The notes: generated by a model not told the origin, from the sequence alone. A stretch of 62,000 nucleotides of DNA from Glandiceps talaboti (GCF_964340395.1 NC_135562.1:3817634-3879633); one strand, 5' to 3'; counted from the stretch's first letter, positions 26,901 through 59,887 are shown. Numbers and translations are program-made.

Positions 26901-29889
26901 TCACTGTCACAGTTCAGACATGTATAGATTATAATATATAAATGAAAAATTAAAACTCGAGTCTCAACTAAACTTTAGTATATTCTTACAGCTAAAATGG
27001 TGTTGGTTTGGTGTTTCACTGATGTAACACAACATTTTTTACACACACTCAGACAACTTCTATGCAAAAAAAACCCCACCTAAACTACATACATACATGT
27101 AGGTGCCATGCACAGTGGGGTTGTAGAAGTATTCAAGTTGAATATATTGAAATATTATAATTATATTGATTATCAGTTATCTGTAAAGTAAACAATTGAA
27201 GCCATTAACATCATCAAGTCTATGTGTAATGTTTTCATTAGAAGCCTGTTTTACTGCACTGTGAAAGAATTAAATAGCAATGCTTATCAGTGTTCAATGT
27301 GATTGGGCAAAGGATCCTGCTGTGTTTATTGTGTCTGTGTTATTGTTAGTCTGAGTTGAAAGATGTCTCTCTTTGTGTCAAAAATGTGATGTCCCATGAG
27401 TGAAACACCAAACCAACATCATTTTAGTTGTATGTACATTTCACCCTAAGAACATCTTCAGATCAACAATACATAAATGTTATTGTATATGTATACCATT
27501 GTTGTCAAGTGATAAATATTCATGACTGATAAATCTACATACAATGTACATCATGTAATTCAATATACCAAAACAGTCACATAAACAATGTGCCCTTTAA
27601 TGATAGCTAACTAAATTTTGTTGTGAGTCAAAATGAGAAAACCGAGATTTCTTGTGAATCGCCACATAGTAAAAGATAGGGGGACACCATTTTGGTGTGT
27701 CACCAGAAATTATGTGCGTCCATAGTGCGTCAAATTGGCTTAGACATAAGCCACAGAGCTTGTTTTACATGATTCTATCTCATTTTAGTATTATATTAAA
27801 GATGACCTTATTTAGTTATTATGATAAACACATTTTTTTTTTCATGAATTATTAGAAAATTATTTTACATTGATTAAAAAGATAAAAAAAGATTTATTAT
27901 TAATACTCTGTTTTAAACTATTCCTCATAAACTGACTGGCTCTGTTTTTCATAGCTATGTATGACTTTCTGTAGCAGGATTTGAAAAAAACAGGAAGCAA
28001 TGCAATAGCCTCCTCGAGAAGAGATTTGACACTGCAGATAGGTCTAGACTAGTGAGTGGGTTGGAAAGTACATCCTTAAAATTAGCTCTGAATGGTACAA
28101 CATATTTTTCTGACCACAATTGTCATTTTTGGAATAATCTCAAGGCATTATTAAAATATGGTTTCAAATAGAATCCCCATCACCACATACTTGTACACAC
28201 ACGCTTCTCTTTTTACCCTGTTTTTTCTAACTAACCAATCACCCCATCATTTTCCAGGTGTTACATACATGTAGAGACATAAGTTTATAGAAAGGTCACC
28301 TTTATGAAATTCTGTATGTCTTACAGGTCTCCCCTTTTAAATTTTTTTTTCATCTGACCATCCATCCCATTATGTTTAATTTGTTACATATAATAGAGAA
28401 ACTAGTAAAGATCATTTTCATGAAATATCAATATTTCTACATATTGGTTTACAGGTGTAGCAGCTGGTCTAAAGAAATGGTTTGCGGACAGCCATAGACT
28501 GTCTTTGAGTGGGCAACCATGTAATAGTAACAGAATCAAGGAACCTCTTGCAGGTATTGTTGCTAGTAATAAAGATGAGAAAGTGAAGAAACCATCATTG
28601 GTGATATTTGATAAAGATGGAACCCTTGTGTGTTTTCATTCCCAGTGGTGTCCCTGGATCAGGCAAACAGCTGACAAGTAAGTTGTAACATACACTGGTT
28701 GTAATGTAATAAAATCAGTTGTAAACAAATGTTGCAACCAGCCTTTTCAAAGAGTGGGACATAGTGTCCTGAGATTTTCATTTATCTGGGTCATCATAAA
28801 TTTTTTTGAGACATTATAAACAAAAGTGCCAGTGGTGTTGTGGCACAACTGTACAGTTTTTAAAAATATTTACCCACATGCCGATCCATGCTAGATATTT
28901 GCTGAATGATTATGCAGTTGCCTATCCAACCCTGTTGTTATCTATGCAATATAGACGATCACTTAGCTGTTACTATAGGCGTGGTCATGTTGCTAAACGT
29001 ATTTGCATACAATTTTAGTGTGGGTCATCTATGACCCGTCACTTGCAAAATTGTGGGTCAGGTCCAAAAAATGTGTGTCAAATGACCCCAAAAAAACCTA
29101 GGGTTGCAACACTAAACATATCAGTATTTATACAATTATATGTCACCTGTTACTAACTTAGCATTCTGGTTACAATATCTTTGATCAAATCTGTAATCTT
29201 TGCTTGTTTCACATGATCACTGTGACTGCAACTCCTTTTGTAAACAGATCACAGGACAACCACAAATTTAGTGATAACACAGTATGCCAAGTATGAAATG
29301 TAATGTACCCAGTACCCTTATACTGTACTACTGTGTACAAATAGTAATGCTGTGTTGTGCTCATAAACATGAATTCCTAAATATTGTCAAATTATTAAAA
29401 TTAAGGCCAGAGAGGGTGCAATTTCTGCTTAACTAGAACAACAATTTTTTTTTACTGAAATAATTGTTACCATCCCAACGACACACTCATTTCAGGTGAA
29501 TGATACTTAACATGTTTTGCAATATTTAACTTTAAAAAAAAATTGTTTCTGGTCAAGACAGTTTGTCTAAAATAGTGTGACGACATGATTTTTTTTTCTT
29601 AATTCTTAAGAAACCTGTCACTCAGTCTACTATTTATGGCAGTTACTGTTCTTTTTATTTAGTACTTTGTGTGTATGTGGGGCAGATGTAATTTACTTGT
29701 TCATGATTGGCTGTGCAGTTGTCTTCACTGAAGTACGGAGAGCTATTTTTTTGTTCTTGACTATTATTGACAACGAACAATGTATACAGAGTAGCAGTGA
29801 TAGACTTTGTATATGTACATATGTAGAGTTTGCTGCGTTGATGCAGAAAAGCCATGAAATACTTACAATGGCATACTCATGTTGTGAAC

Positions 29890-29925
<36 letters not shown>

Positions 29926-32619
29926 CTTTATTGTCCATTTGTTAAAAACATATGGAAAATTTTCTTTTGGCATCACAGGTCCTAAAAACACAAGCATCAC
30001 AAAGACATATATACAAAGGCATACGTCAAAAATATAATTCTGTAGTTCCACACTCAATTCAAAATCATGACGCGAGTTTAGGGATTTGCAAGGAATTTAC
30101 ATTTTACTTTGTACTGAATCTCACCCTTTCTGTGTCTTTGTTCCGACAGACTTCAAACTGCAGCAGGATACAACCTAGAAGACAAATTCTTTGACTTGAT
30201 TAGCTACAACAAACATAAAGATCAAGTCGAACCAGGATTGTTGGCATCCTCGACCATGCCAATCATTAAAGGAAAACTGAAGAAATTACTGATTGAAGGA
30301 GAAGGAAAGAATCCGGAAGAAGCCCAAAAGATCATAAATCAAACTTGGGAAGAGTGTGACACAGCAGATGGGGTTGTTGTACCACATGGTAATATAAGAT
30401 CATTGATGCAGTCTCTTAGAGATAAAGGTATCAAAATTGCTGTATGCACGTCAGATTCCAGAAAAGGCACAGAAGACACTTTGAGTATTTTAGGTGTTAC
30501 TGACTTTGTTGATGAAATCGTCTGTGGAGATGATCCAGATTCAGTAGCTAAACCTAGCCCACACAATGCAATAATGTTATGTCAAAAACTTGGAGTTGAT
30601 CCCTCTGAAGCCATGGTTGTTGGCGACACAAAGGCTGACACCGGTATGGGAAGAGCAGCAGGTCTTGGCTGTGTTGTTGGTGTTCTGACCGGTATCTGTT
30701 CCAAAGATGATCTTCTCCCACAAGCAGATTTCATTGTCAATGATGTTCATAGCATCCTCAATGTTTTTGAAAATCAAAAACAAGAACATGTCTTTGAACA
30801 CCCCCATCTGAATCATCTGAAATTTCAGTCTGCTAGATATCAAGATGATCCGAGATTGGGAGTCACTGCTATGTGTTTTTCAACATCCACCAGGAGTTTT
30901 TCGACGTCATCCAGATCTTCCAATATACCATCGTCTTCCAAATCATATAGTCATATCATTGTTGGTGCTGGTTCTGCCGGATGTGTCTTAGCAAACCGTC
31001 TAAGTGAAGACAAGGAAAACTCTGTCCTGCTCCTTGAGGCTGGACCAAAGGACAGAACATGGAAAATTCACATGCCAGCAGCATTAGTATATAATCTTTG
31101 TGATGACAAGTACAATTGGTTTTATACCACAGAATCTCAACAATCTATGAATAACCGCAAGATGTATTGGCCACGTGGACGAGTATGGGGTGGATCGTCG
31201 TCACTAAATGCAATGTGTTATGTCCGTGGACATCCGTATGATTATGATAGATGGGAAAGGGAAGGGGCTGAGGGATGGTCTTATGCAAATTGTCTTCCCT
31301 ACTTCAGGAAAGCACAAACTCATGAGCTTGGACCAGATGACTATCGAGGTGGAGATGGTCCATTGCATGTCTCACGAGGTAAGCAAGGTAACCCTCTCTT
31401 TGAAGCCTTTATTGAAGCAGGGGTTGAAGCTGGGTATCCAAGAACAGATGATATGAATGGGTATCAACAGGAAGGCTTTGGATACATGGATATGACTATA
31501 CATAAGGGGAAACGTTGGAGTACTTCTCAAGCCTACCTGAGACCAGCACTTAATAGATCTAACCTGACAGCAGAGTGCAAGACTATGGTTTCACAACTAA
31601 TATTTGAAGGTACTAAAGCTGCCGGACTAGAATTTGTAAAAAATGGTCAAAGTCATAAAGTTAGAGCAACACAGGAAGTTATCCTGTGTGGAGGTGCTAT
31701 CAACTCTCCTCAAACTCTCATGTTATCCGGAATTGGGAATGCAGATGAATTGAAGAAACTAGGTATTCCAGTTGTTGCTCACCTGCCAGGAGTTGGCCAA
31801 AATCTGCAGGATCACCTTGAGGTGTATGTGCAACAAGCGTGTACACAGCCAATCACACTATACAAAGCGCAATGGAAATTTCCTTTCAATATGGTCAAAA
31901 TTGGCATGGAGTGGTTCCTCTTCCACACAGGGCAAGGTGCATCTGCACATTTAGAAGCTGGGGCATTCATTCGAAGTCAGCTTGATGATGTGGCACATCC
32001 TGACATCCAGTTCCATTTCTTGCCTTCTGTTGTGAATGATCATGGTCGCAAACCAGGACACTGCCATGCATATCAAGTTCATGCTGGAACAATGCGTCCA
32101 ACTAGTGTAGGATACTTAAAACTTCGCTCTGCAAACCCGAAAGATCACCCCATAATCCAACCAAACTATCTTTCTACGGAACGTGACCTAACAGAAATGC
32201 GAGAGTGTGTCCGCACTGCTAGAGACATCTTTGCACAGAAATCGTTTGATCAGTTCCGAAGCACTGAAATCCAACCTGGTGACCGAGTCCAGACTACAGA
32301 AGAAATTGATGCATTTATACGAGAAAAAGCCGACAGTGCTTATCATCCTTCATGCACTTGTAAGATGGGGAGAGAGGATGATCCTATGGCTGTTGTCGAC
32401 AGTCAAGCTAGAGTGTATGGTGTTGAAAATCTCAGAGTTGTTGATGCTTCAATCATGCCAAGCATTGCTAGTGGAAACCTCAATGCCCCGACCATCATGA
32501 TAGCAGAGAAGACAGCAGATATGATTCGTGGGAAGACACCGTTACCAAGTTCAAATGCACCTGTTTGGAGGCCTTCACCAGTGGACACACACATGGAGTC
32601 AGCAACATTTGCACAGTAG
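21262..32619 (+). CDS. HAD phosphatase-choline dehydrogenase fusion protein
   Basis: Exons: 21262-21283 (putative), 24583-24690, 28455-28677, 30150-32619; all borders are AG/GT and phases agree. The protein is 940 aa from the exon 1 ATG or 907 aa from an exon 2 ATG at 24660, which opens a presequence-like, basic MASQIRVLSRG start. Residues below use the 907-aa model. HAD domain: FDKDGTL (63-68), CTSDS with Thr185, a Lys219, and GDTKAD (243-248); all four HAD motifs are present. A linker (about 285-350) is Ser/Thr/Arg rich. GMC oxidoreductase domain: FAD motif VGAGSAG (about 356-362), signatures RGRVWGGSSSLN and GAINSPQTLMLSGIG, catalytic His817 in YHPSCTCKMG and Asn863 in GNLNAPT. The second half is choline dehydrogenase, a mitochondrial FAD enzyme oxidising choline toward betaine. 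The HAD substrate is unknown; phosphocholine is a guess. No stop or frameshift separates the domains. Confidence 0.88.
22167..23178. mobile_element. Non-autonomous DNA transposon with ~210-bp inverted ends
   Basis: The left arm (22167 to about 22373) and right arm (about 22967 to 23178) are inverted copies differing by scattered substitutions. The outer ends are GGCAACATTTGTGTTTCGCC and its complement. TA flanks both ends (22165-22166 and 23179-23180), the target site of Tc1/mariner-type and related elements. The roughly 590-bp interior has no transposase. It sits in intron 1 of the HAD-choline dehydrogenase gene. Confidence 0.82.
23737..23997. repeat. (CT)n microsatellite, about 260 bp
   Basis: CT repeat with an internal larger period: a block with CGCTCTCTCTTTCTCCCCCT recurs, so the tract was itself partly duplicated. 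It lies in intron 1 of the HAD-choline dehydrogenase gene. Confidence 0.95.
24670..24840 (+). repeat. Tandem repeats copying the exon 2 splice donor
   Basis: About three copies of a 56-57-bp unit: ATAAGAGTTTTGAGTAGAGG plus TAAGTTATTATATTA-type sequence and CTGTCATC. The first copy is the end of exon 2 with its GTAAGT donor (24691). The later copies read GAGGTTAAGTT, one base longer, which weakens the donor. Confidence 0.85.
24957..25390 (+). repeat. Dispersed repeat family A, copy with triplicated unit
   Basis: Starts at TAGGCCTAAAAA and contains GGTTACTTGACCCCACCTAG and ATTGTGAAGTCTTGTGAG. It then has three head-to-tail 52-bp copies (25143-25298) of a unit with CTGTAATGGCTGTACATCTG and ACCAATAACACAGAGACC. 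Related copies are at 60433-60760 (+), 57703-57926 (-) and, more diverged, 36960-37060 (-). The family was not identified. It lies in intron 2 of the HAD-choline dehydrogenase gene. Confidence 0.8.
26989..27430. mobile_element. MITE with imperfect inverted ends and TA target site
   Basis: The ends read CAGCTAAAATGGTGTTGGTT and, inverted, CAACTAAAATGATGTTGGTT; similarity continues for about 80 bp (GGTGTTTCACT, TCAGA). TA flanks both ends (26987-26988, 27431-27432). It is 442 bp, non-coding, in intron 2 of the HAD-choline dehydrogenase gene. Confidence 0.68.
28732..29110. mobile_element. Possible short DNA element with GTTGCAACC ends
   Basis: TGTTGCAACC at the left is mirrored by GGTTGCAACA at the right. 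The interior has repeated GGGTCAT/ATGACCC phrases. Flanking sequences TAAACA are similar but not a clean duplication. Intron 3 of the HAD-choline dehydrogenase gene. Confidence 0.3.
29890..29926. repeat. (AAT)n microsatellite
   Basis: About twelve AAT units, followed by CTTTATTGTCCATTTG, which resembles a reversed retroposon 3' end. It lies just upstream of the last exon of the fusion gene. Confidence 0.9.
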
Positions 32620-33020
32620 TCAAAACTTTTGTTTCATTGCCAAACACACCAGTCTGCAAACTGTCATTTTGTATCCGCAATAGTTACTTGGTAAAGTTGC
32701 ATCATAGCTATGATCAAACACATGTCTCGAAATCAATGGACACAATACAGTGTACATGAAGTCTGAAATGGATACATGTATGTTATGGACATTGAGACAA
32801 CTGACATAAAGTAAATGATTATAATGAATTCAATGGACTTATTTAGATAAAACTAATTTTGTAAAATGTGTGTTTGAATGAGTGGAGAGTTATTTTTCTT
32901 ATCAATGGGCCTTATAAATGCATGCTTGATCTAGCATTTTAAGCACTGATTAATTTACTGTCCTTTTCAATGCACGTTGCCTGTTCTGTTTTTTGCAACA
33001 ATTTAGAAAACAACACAAAA

Positions 33021-33290
33021 CTGTATATTTTACACCAAGATAGCAAGATCACAATTTCTTGCTACATTTTGTCTATTATGAAATAAATCGTTTAAACGTA
33101 CTGCAACTAGACAAAGAAACACAACTTCCAATATATCATGTCTGCATGGTAGCATAGTAGTTCATTTCATTTTAATAGGCAAAATATTTCAAGAAACTAT
33201 TCATTCGATCTTGAGTGTAGCATGTGCAGTTTCTTATTTGTTTCTGTTTGGTTGTATCAAACAGCAGGTGAATGGTAACATACATGTAAA
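33021..33290 (+). repeat. Dispersed repeat family B, copy 1
   Basis: Shares ordered blocks with 55367-55650: AAGATCACAATTT, ATGAAATAAA, AGTAGTT(C/T)ATTTCATTTTAA-type, GGTTGTATCAAACAG. It lies about 400 bp past the fusion-gene stop and supplies the first AATAAA after it (33082-33087), so it may contribute the polyadenylation signal. Confidence 0.7.
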
Positions 33291-33464
33291 ATAGGCTGTA
33301 AAACCTGACTGCCTCATGTCTTTCTAGTATTAGTTAGCTTGAATACAAATCTAGCTGTATCTTATTTATTGTGTTTCTTGGTGTTTATTATTACTTGTTG
33401 ATTTCATACAAATATGTAAATCAGACACGTATGTAATGTATTTATTCTTATCTTGTCTGGAGTT

Positions 33465-33720
33465 GTGATTACCAAATGGTTTGAGGGGCTGCCTTGGAAT
33501 ATACAGGTTCAAGCCTCACCACAACTGTTTGTTTCTGAATGGCTTAAGTCTTTAGGCAAGATTTGAACCACAACTGTGCCTTGGTCAACCCAGCTGTATA
33601 ATTGGGGACCTGGTATAAAGACTGCAATGGGTTGTATGCTGTGCAGGCAGTTGTAAAGGACAATTGTGCCATTGATGTCCTTGACAGGGGTACTAATTTT
33701 AATAAAAACTATCATCATCA
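33465..33720 (+). mobile_element. tRNA-type SINE copy
   Basis: Same order of blocks as the copy at 12290-12475: GGCTGCCTTGGAATATACAG, GGTTCAAGCCTC (B-box), CAACCCAGCTGTATAATTGG. The 3' side ends in TTTTAATAAAAACTATCATC followed by ATT/GTT simple repeats, a plausible SINE tail. Confidence 0.65.
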
Positions 33721-35980
33721 TTATTATTGTTGTTGTTATTCTACTGAAGCTTACATTTTTGTGGTAGGTAATTTTTTGATGTATAACATTGAATATACAA
33801 GGGAGTACACACTATTTTTTTATTGCCATATTTTAACTAGATTTCAAAACTTGGCTTGTAAAATAATAGAATTTAGCTTTGATGGTCAAGTAATTTATTG
33901 TAAGTTATTAACCAGTTTTATGTATCCATAGACTTTTCACAGTAGGGTTTATTATGTACAGTATCATATATTTTATTACACTTGTTTTCATTTGTTGAAA
34001 CATTAACAAACAAGATAAATGCATGGCGTCATGGAGTGGTGTGATAATTTGGAAATGGCAGTTCTCAATATCGGAATGTTGTGTCATATTATATATATAT
34101 ATATATATCATCAGAAGAGACTGTATTCCATACAGTGACATCGTCTCACATTGTTATATATTGAATTACAACACGTTGTGTTCCATACTGACATTATGTT
34201 GCACTGTATTATGTACTTAAACGGTCATACCGACTGTATACCAGTGTGAATAACATCAGATTATTCATCTAATCACTTATTCTACTGAAGGATTTTGAAT
34301 GTGTGATTCCCAGTGATAGACTGTAAGATATGTCGTGTCATTCTGCCCTCACCGAAGTGTGAGGCACTCTATCACGGCATACCTTTCAAACTAACACTCG
34401 GACAGCTATTATGAAACTGTCGTTTTAGACAGTACATGTGACCCTATACGTGTAGGGTCTATGATGTGACACACCTTATCCATTTCATAGTGTTGGACCC
34501 CAGTGAAATGAATGCACAGGAAGAAATTTGTTGCTAATATTTTTTTTTTTTAAATAGCACCATCACAAATGTGAACATGTTTTTATTCTGGTATGGGCTG
34601 AAATGTATGTAAGAATTCAATCTATTCTCCTTTGTGATTTTAATTGTGATACGACAATAAGAAATATAAGAGTTCAAACTCCTCTCCATGGGAATATTAA
34701 TCCTAATGGGAGAGCAACACAGCAAACGTCAACTTTTGTTCATTTTAGATTTAAAGCAGCGCCTTTATCATCAAATTCTAAAGAATGCATTTACCATTAA
34801 AATATTATAATAGTGCCTTTTCATCACCATGTGCCATTATGTTGAATTGTCTTTATACCATGCTCGAGCCATTTAGAACAAAACATATGGAATACTACTT
34901 TGGTCGTTCTACGTCACGACAAGGCACGTCTATGTAACAACAATGTTTGCCTACATGACTGGTTCTGCTGTGTTTGAAATATGAGTCAAAGTGTTCAAAA
35001 TTGCCATTACGTTCCATAATTTTCTTTGATATTACTGGTGCTGGTATAATTATGTTATTCTCCAAATTGATCTTCATCATCTGGAAAATACTCGTGAATT
35101 AAGGGTTGTCACTGCGAGTCTATCGACTTGTAGTGATAAAAACCCCCTTATGTCACTCATAGTTTTCCTGAACGAAGACAAATATTGGGAAGACCATCTA
35201 AATATACAATCATGTACATGTATATTGCCAAAATAGTCAAGTTGTGTTGATAGTTGTGTTGTATATGAAAAAAACGTGTCGACTTTTGTTGTGTTGTAAT
35301 GTGTTCTTATTTTATTGGACCTAGAGTTGTGTTAGAGCATATATTTCTCAGTTGTATTGAGATTTTAAAAGTTGTCAGTGACGAATAAAAGATTTGAGCA
35401 CTTCACTGTCGTGTCAAATTTGAATCTCTTTTAGTCAATTCCACTACTCCCTATGAGAACGCGCACTGAAGCCCGCCCTCTTGCGGTCGGAAGATGCCTT
35501 CTTTCTGACAAATATGACTGACAAATTTTGAATTGACTTGGCGTTTGAAGAGCAATAAACTCCCAGGTTTGACTGAACAAGTTTATGTAGACAAAACCCC
35601 AACATGCACGCGAGCACCGACAAAACTGCAATTGTCGATATTATGTGGCCTGTCTATATGGACTTCCCCTAACCAGACCACTATAGTATTAGTGTTCATG
35701 CAGGAGGGAAACTCTGCAATATGTTGCAATTACGTACCTTGTTATAGAGCGAGATCAAAATTATTTTACAAATGGAATAATTGTTTCTTGCATAGCATTA
35801 TATTATATTTGATAATTTGTATGTAATTGGAACTCAACCCGTGGTTATTCTTTGTTATCTAAAATATGATTGGAGTACAGATTTCAAGCCTTCGTTATCT
35901 GAAATATGATTGGAGCACATATTGTACTACTGTGTTCAATGCTTGTGATCACATGAAACGATGAACTTCCCTTAGCTATA
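33721..35980. other. Intergenic stretch, no gene recognised
   Basis: AT-rich DNA between the fusion gene and the GABA-B-like receptor. It holds a small AT tract near 34088-34108, a near-palindromic GACCCTATACGTGTAGGGTC near 34440, and several short open frames without family features. Confidence 0.5.
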
Positions 35981-35984
35981 AATT

Positions 35985-36100
35985 CTTATCGTCGCAAACC
36001 ACGGCCTCTTTTACGGCACCTTCCAAAACCCGTCAACAGGTTATTTCGCAGTGTCTCGGAATATATAACAGCTCTGGTTTGCGAGAATGTCAATTCTAAT
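35985..36100 (+). repeat. Dispersed repeat family C, copy 1
   Basis: Begins ATCGTCGCAAACCACGGCC and contains CTCTTTTACGGCACC. It resembles 40873-40985 (+) and 51673-51772 (-), all with the same order of blocks. The family was not identified. Confidence 0.7.
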
Positions 36101-38280
36101 CTCCACAACGATTCCAATAAATATTTCTCTCTATAATTTAACATTACAGTATTTATTCCAATGCATGTATGGACTGGTAGTCTTGACAACAGTTACCATG
36201 GTGTGTTTCGAACGACTTAGCTTACGTCTTTGTCATTGTCAGAAGAATAGCTTGAACAAATGTCACAGGTGACCAATTTTCAGCCAGAGATAATCCAAGG
36301 CCACATATAATAAGTATAAAATAAAATAAAATTCTTCATAGTTATTTGTGTTGACTTGACGTAGCTATATACTCTACAGTAACAGGAACTTGAAGTCATT
36401 AGTGATAGTATGATATATTTATAATATGTAGGCGTATATGTAATCAAGCAGCTATATACCTTCGGGCTTTTCTTCCGATATTGCAAGCGACCGAATATCG
36501 CTTTGCACCTGAAGGGTACATGGCATCAATAAGCTGTGCGCCCTGAGTACTTTCATCCTTCTGCTTTCGTTCGGCAACTTCGGAGCACAAACTTGAGGTG
36601 TTATTACACGACTAGCATACACGTGTAATTAACTCTAGGGAAATCAATGAAGTAAGAAAATTCCAGCCTAATCAACCAGTTTCCCGATACCAATTGGTAA
36701 TATCTACGCCCTTTTAGCTTTACAGCTGATAAGGTGCAGGGAAAAATAATTGTGTTTCCGATAACATTGCCTCAGAAAATAGGGTAGGTAGGACGCGATT
36801 TTATTTTATTCAATATCTTTAATTCTTAATTTTTAATTGATTCGCTCCAAATAGAAACGAAACGTCGGTCTTAAAACCCCGGATGTGATGGTTTGATGTA
36901 ATATGTACAGACGTCACTGGGGAAAGAAAACGGACGTGCTTGAAGATCAAAAAAAAGACAAAGAATTTCTTATCTTTTTGTTTAAAAGGTTTTTAAAAAG
37001 TTGTAGGTTTGGTAGGGTCGGTCGGGTTATCAGACATGTTTTATGCCTAACGTAGTAACCAATAGTAACTGATATTGTATAAATACATCATGGTTGAATG
37101 GTGTTAACGCTGTATAAAAGAAGTGTGGAAAACGTGTACAGGTAAAACGGTCCTCTACTTGACTGTCAGCTTATACGTAACTCTATAGAAACACGTCATT
37201 CTATTGATTTCTTTAGTTTAGGTTCCAAAATAATGCAGATGACGATTGACCAAAATATATTTATTCTAAATCTTTAAAATCCGGTCTCATCTTTCCTGCC
37301 TACAATTTATACTAGTGACATAAGGGGCCTGTTTACTACGAGTCGAGTGTTGTCATGAGTTGAAGAAGAACACCAAAATGAGTATACTCAATCCGGGCCA
37401 CTTGGATGTGTGCCAAGTATGTTACATCACGACTTTTTTCCGGATTATATGGTGTCTTGACCAATCAGATGTCTAAATTTGCCTCCTCAATTACTGGTCC
37501 AGGACCTAGCATACTATGGCATGCAAATGATATCCAGAATACCACGGTCTATGAAGAAAAAAATGCTAGAAACAATTGTTTTGGACATAAATATGGACAT
37601 TGCTTTATTTCTTTAATAACTATATAATAACAATTCATTCCGTGAAGGATTTCAGGTAGTTAGTTAGTGTATTAGCACCATGTGATCAAACAGTCCACAA
37701 CGAATAAGAGGCGAGATCAATATAGTTCAATATAGGATTTAAAAAAACTCAACTCTTTCAGTTCAGGGTGTGGGGGAGGGGAGGGGTGGAATCTGAGGCC
37801 TATTAAGCTAAAGTAATTTACTTTTTCATCCTGTATTGGAACTTTTGATTTCGCCCATAAAATTACTACGGGTGACAACTACCGTGTTTAAAGTGTGCAT
37901 GGCCGATATACACTAATGATAGTCAACCTACGTTTTTTTACAAGTAAATTCGTACCGTCTACACTCTACAAACAGAAATGTAATACTTGAAGTAATCAAA
38001 TTGCAGGTACCTCGGCTCCCTTGCTCCATTGTTACTGATAGAATACATGACACAATTTATCATAGTAGCTATATTACTAAATGATGTATTCAAAAGGTAT
38101 GTGTATAATGATAGATATGATTAATTTAAGTGAAATCAAAGACGTGTGTCATGTCAAAGGTCATCATTCAATTGACACAACTTTGCTTTGTGTTTCTTAC
38201 CGACCCTTGCATGTAACATACTTAGGCACTGTGTGATAAATTCGTAAGATAAAATTAAGTCTAGTGTAGTATGATGTGGT
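36101..38280. other. Intergenic stretch below the receptor gene
   Basis: No exon recognised. It contains a diverged family A fragment near 36960-37060 (-). The 3'UTR of the receptor gene may reach into its upper end on the minus strand. Confidence 0.45.
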
Positions 38281-38283
38281 GCA

Positions 38284-38578
38284 GAGCAGTATAGTATAGT
38301 ATAGTATAGAATAGTATAGTATAGTATAGTATAGTATAGTATAGTATAGCATAGCATAGCATAGCAGAGCATATAGTATATTGTGGTGTAGTGTTGCATG
38401 CTGTGTGCCTGTGTCGTGTCGTGTCTTGTAGTATTGTGCAGTATATTGTAGTGTAATGTAGTGTATTGTAGTGTAGTGTAGAGTGGCGTGGTGTGGTGTG
38501 GCGTGGCGCAACATAATGTAGTGTAGTGCAGTGCAGTGCAGTGCAGTGCAGTGTAGTGTAGTGTAGTGTAGTGTACCA
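38284..38578. repeat. Pentanucleotide array, receptor 3'UTR
   Basis: A TATAG/AGTAT array grades through TAGCA, GTGTA and GTGGC variants into GTGCA and GTGTA blocks. It starts only 26 bp downstream of the receptor stop codon on the minus strand, so it should be transcribed in the 3'UTR. Confidence 0.9.
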
Positions 38579-38603
38579 ATGCCTTTGGTACCAGTTTCAT
38601 CAT

Positions 38604-59887
<21,284 letters not shown>

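Noticed and set aside
38154-38603. 149-codon minus-strand open frame after the receptor stop
   Set aside because: It is almost entirely the pentanucleotide array. The receptor frame itself ends with TAA at 38604.
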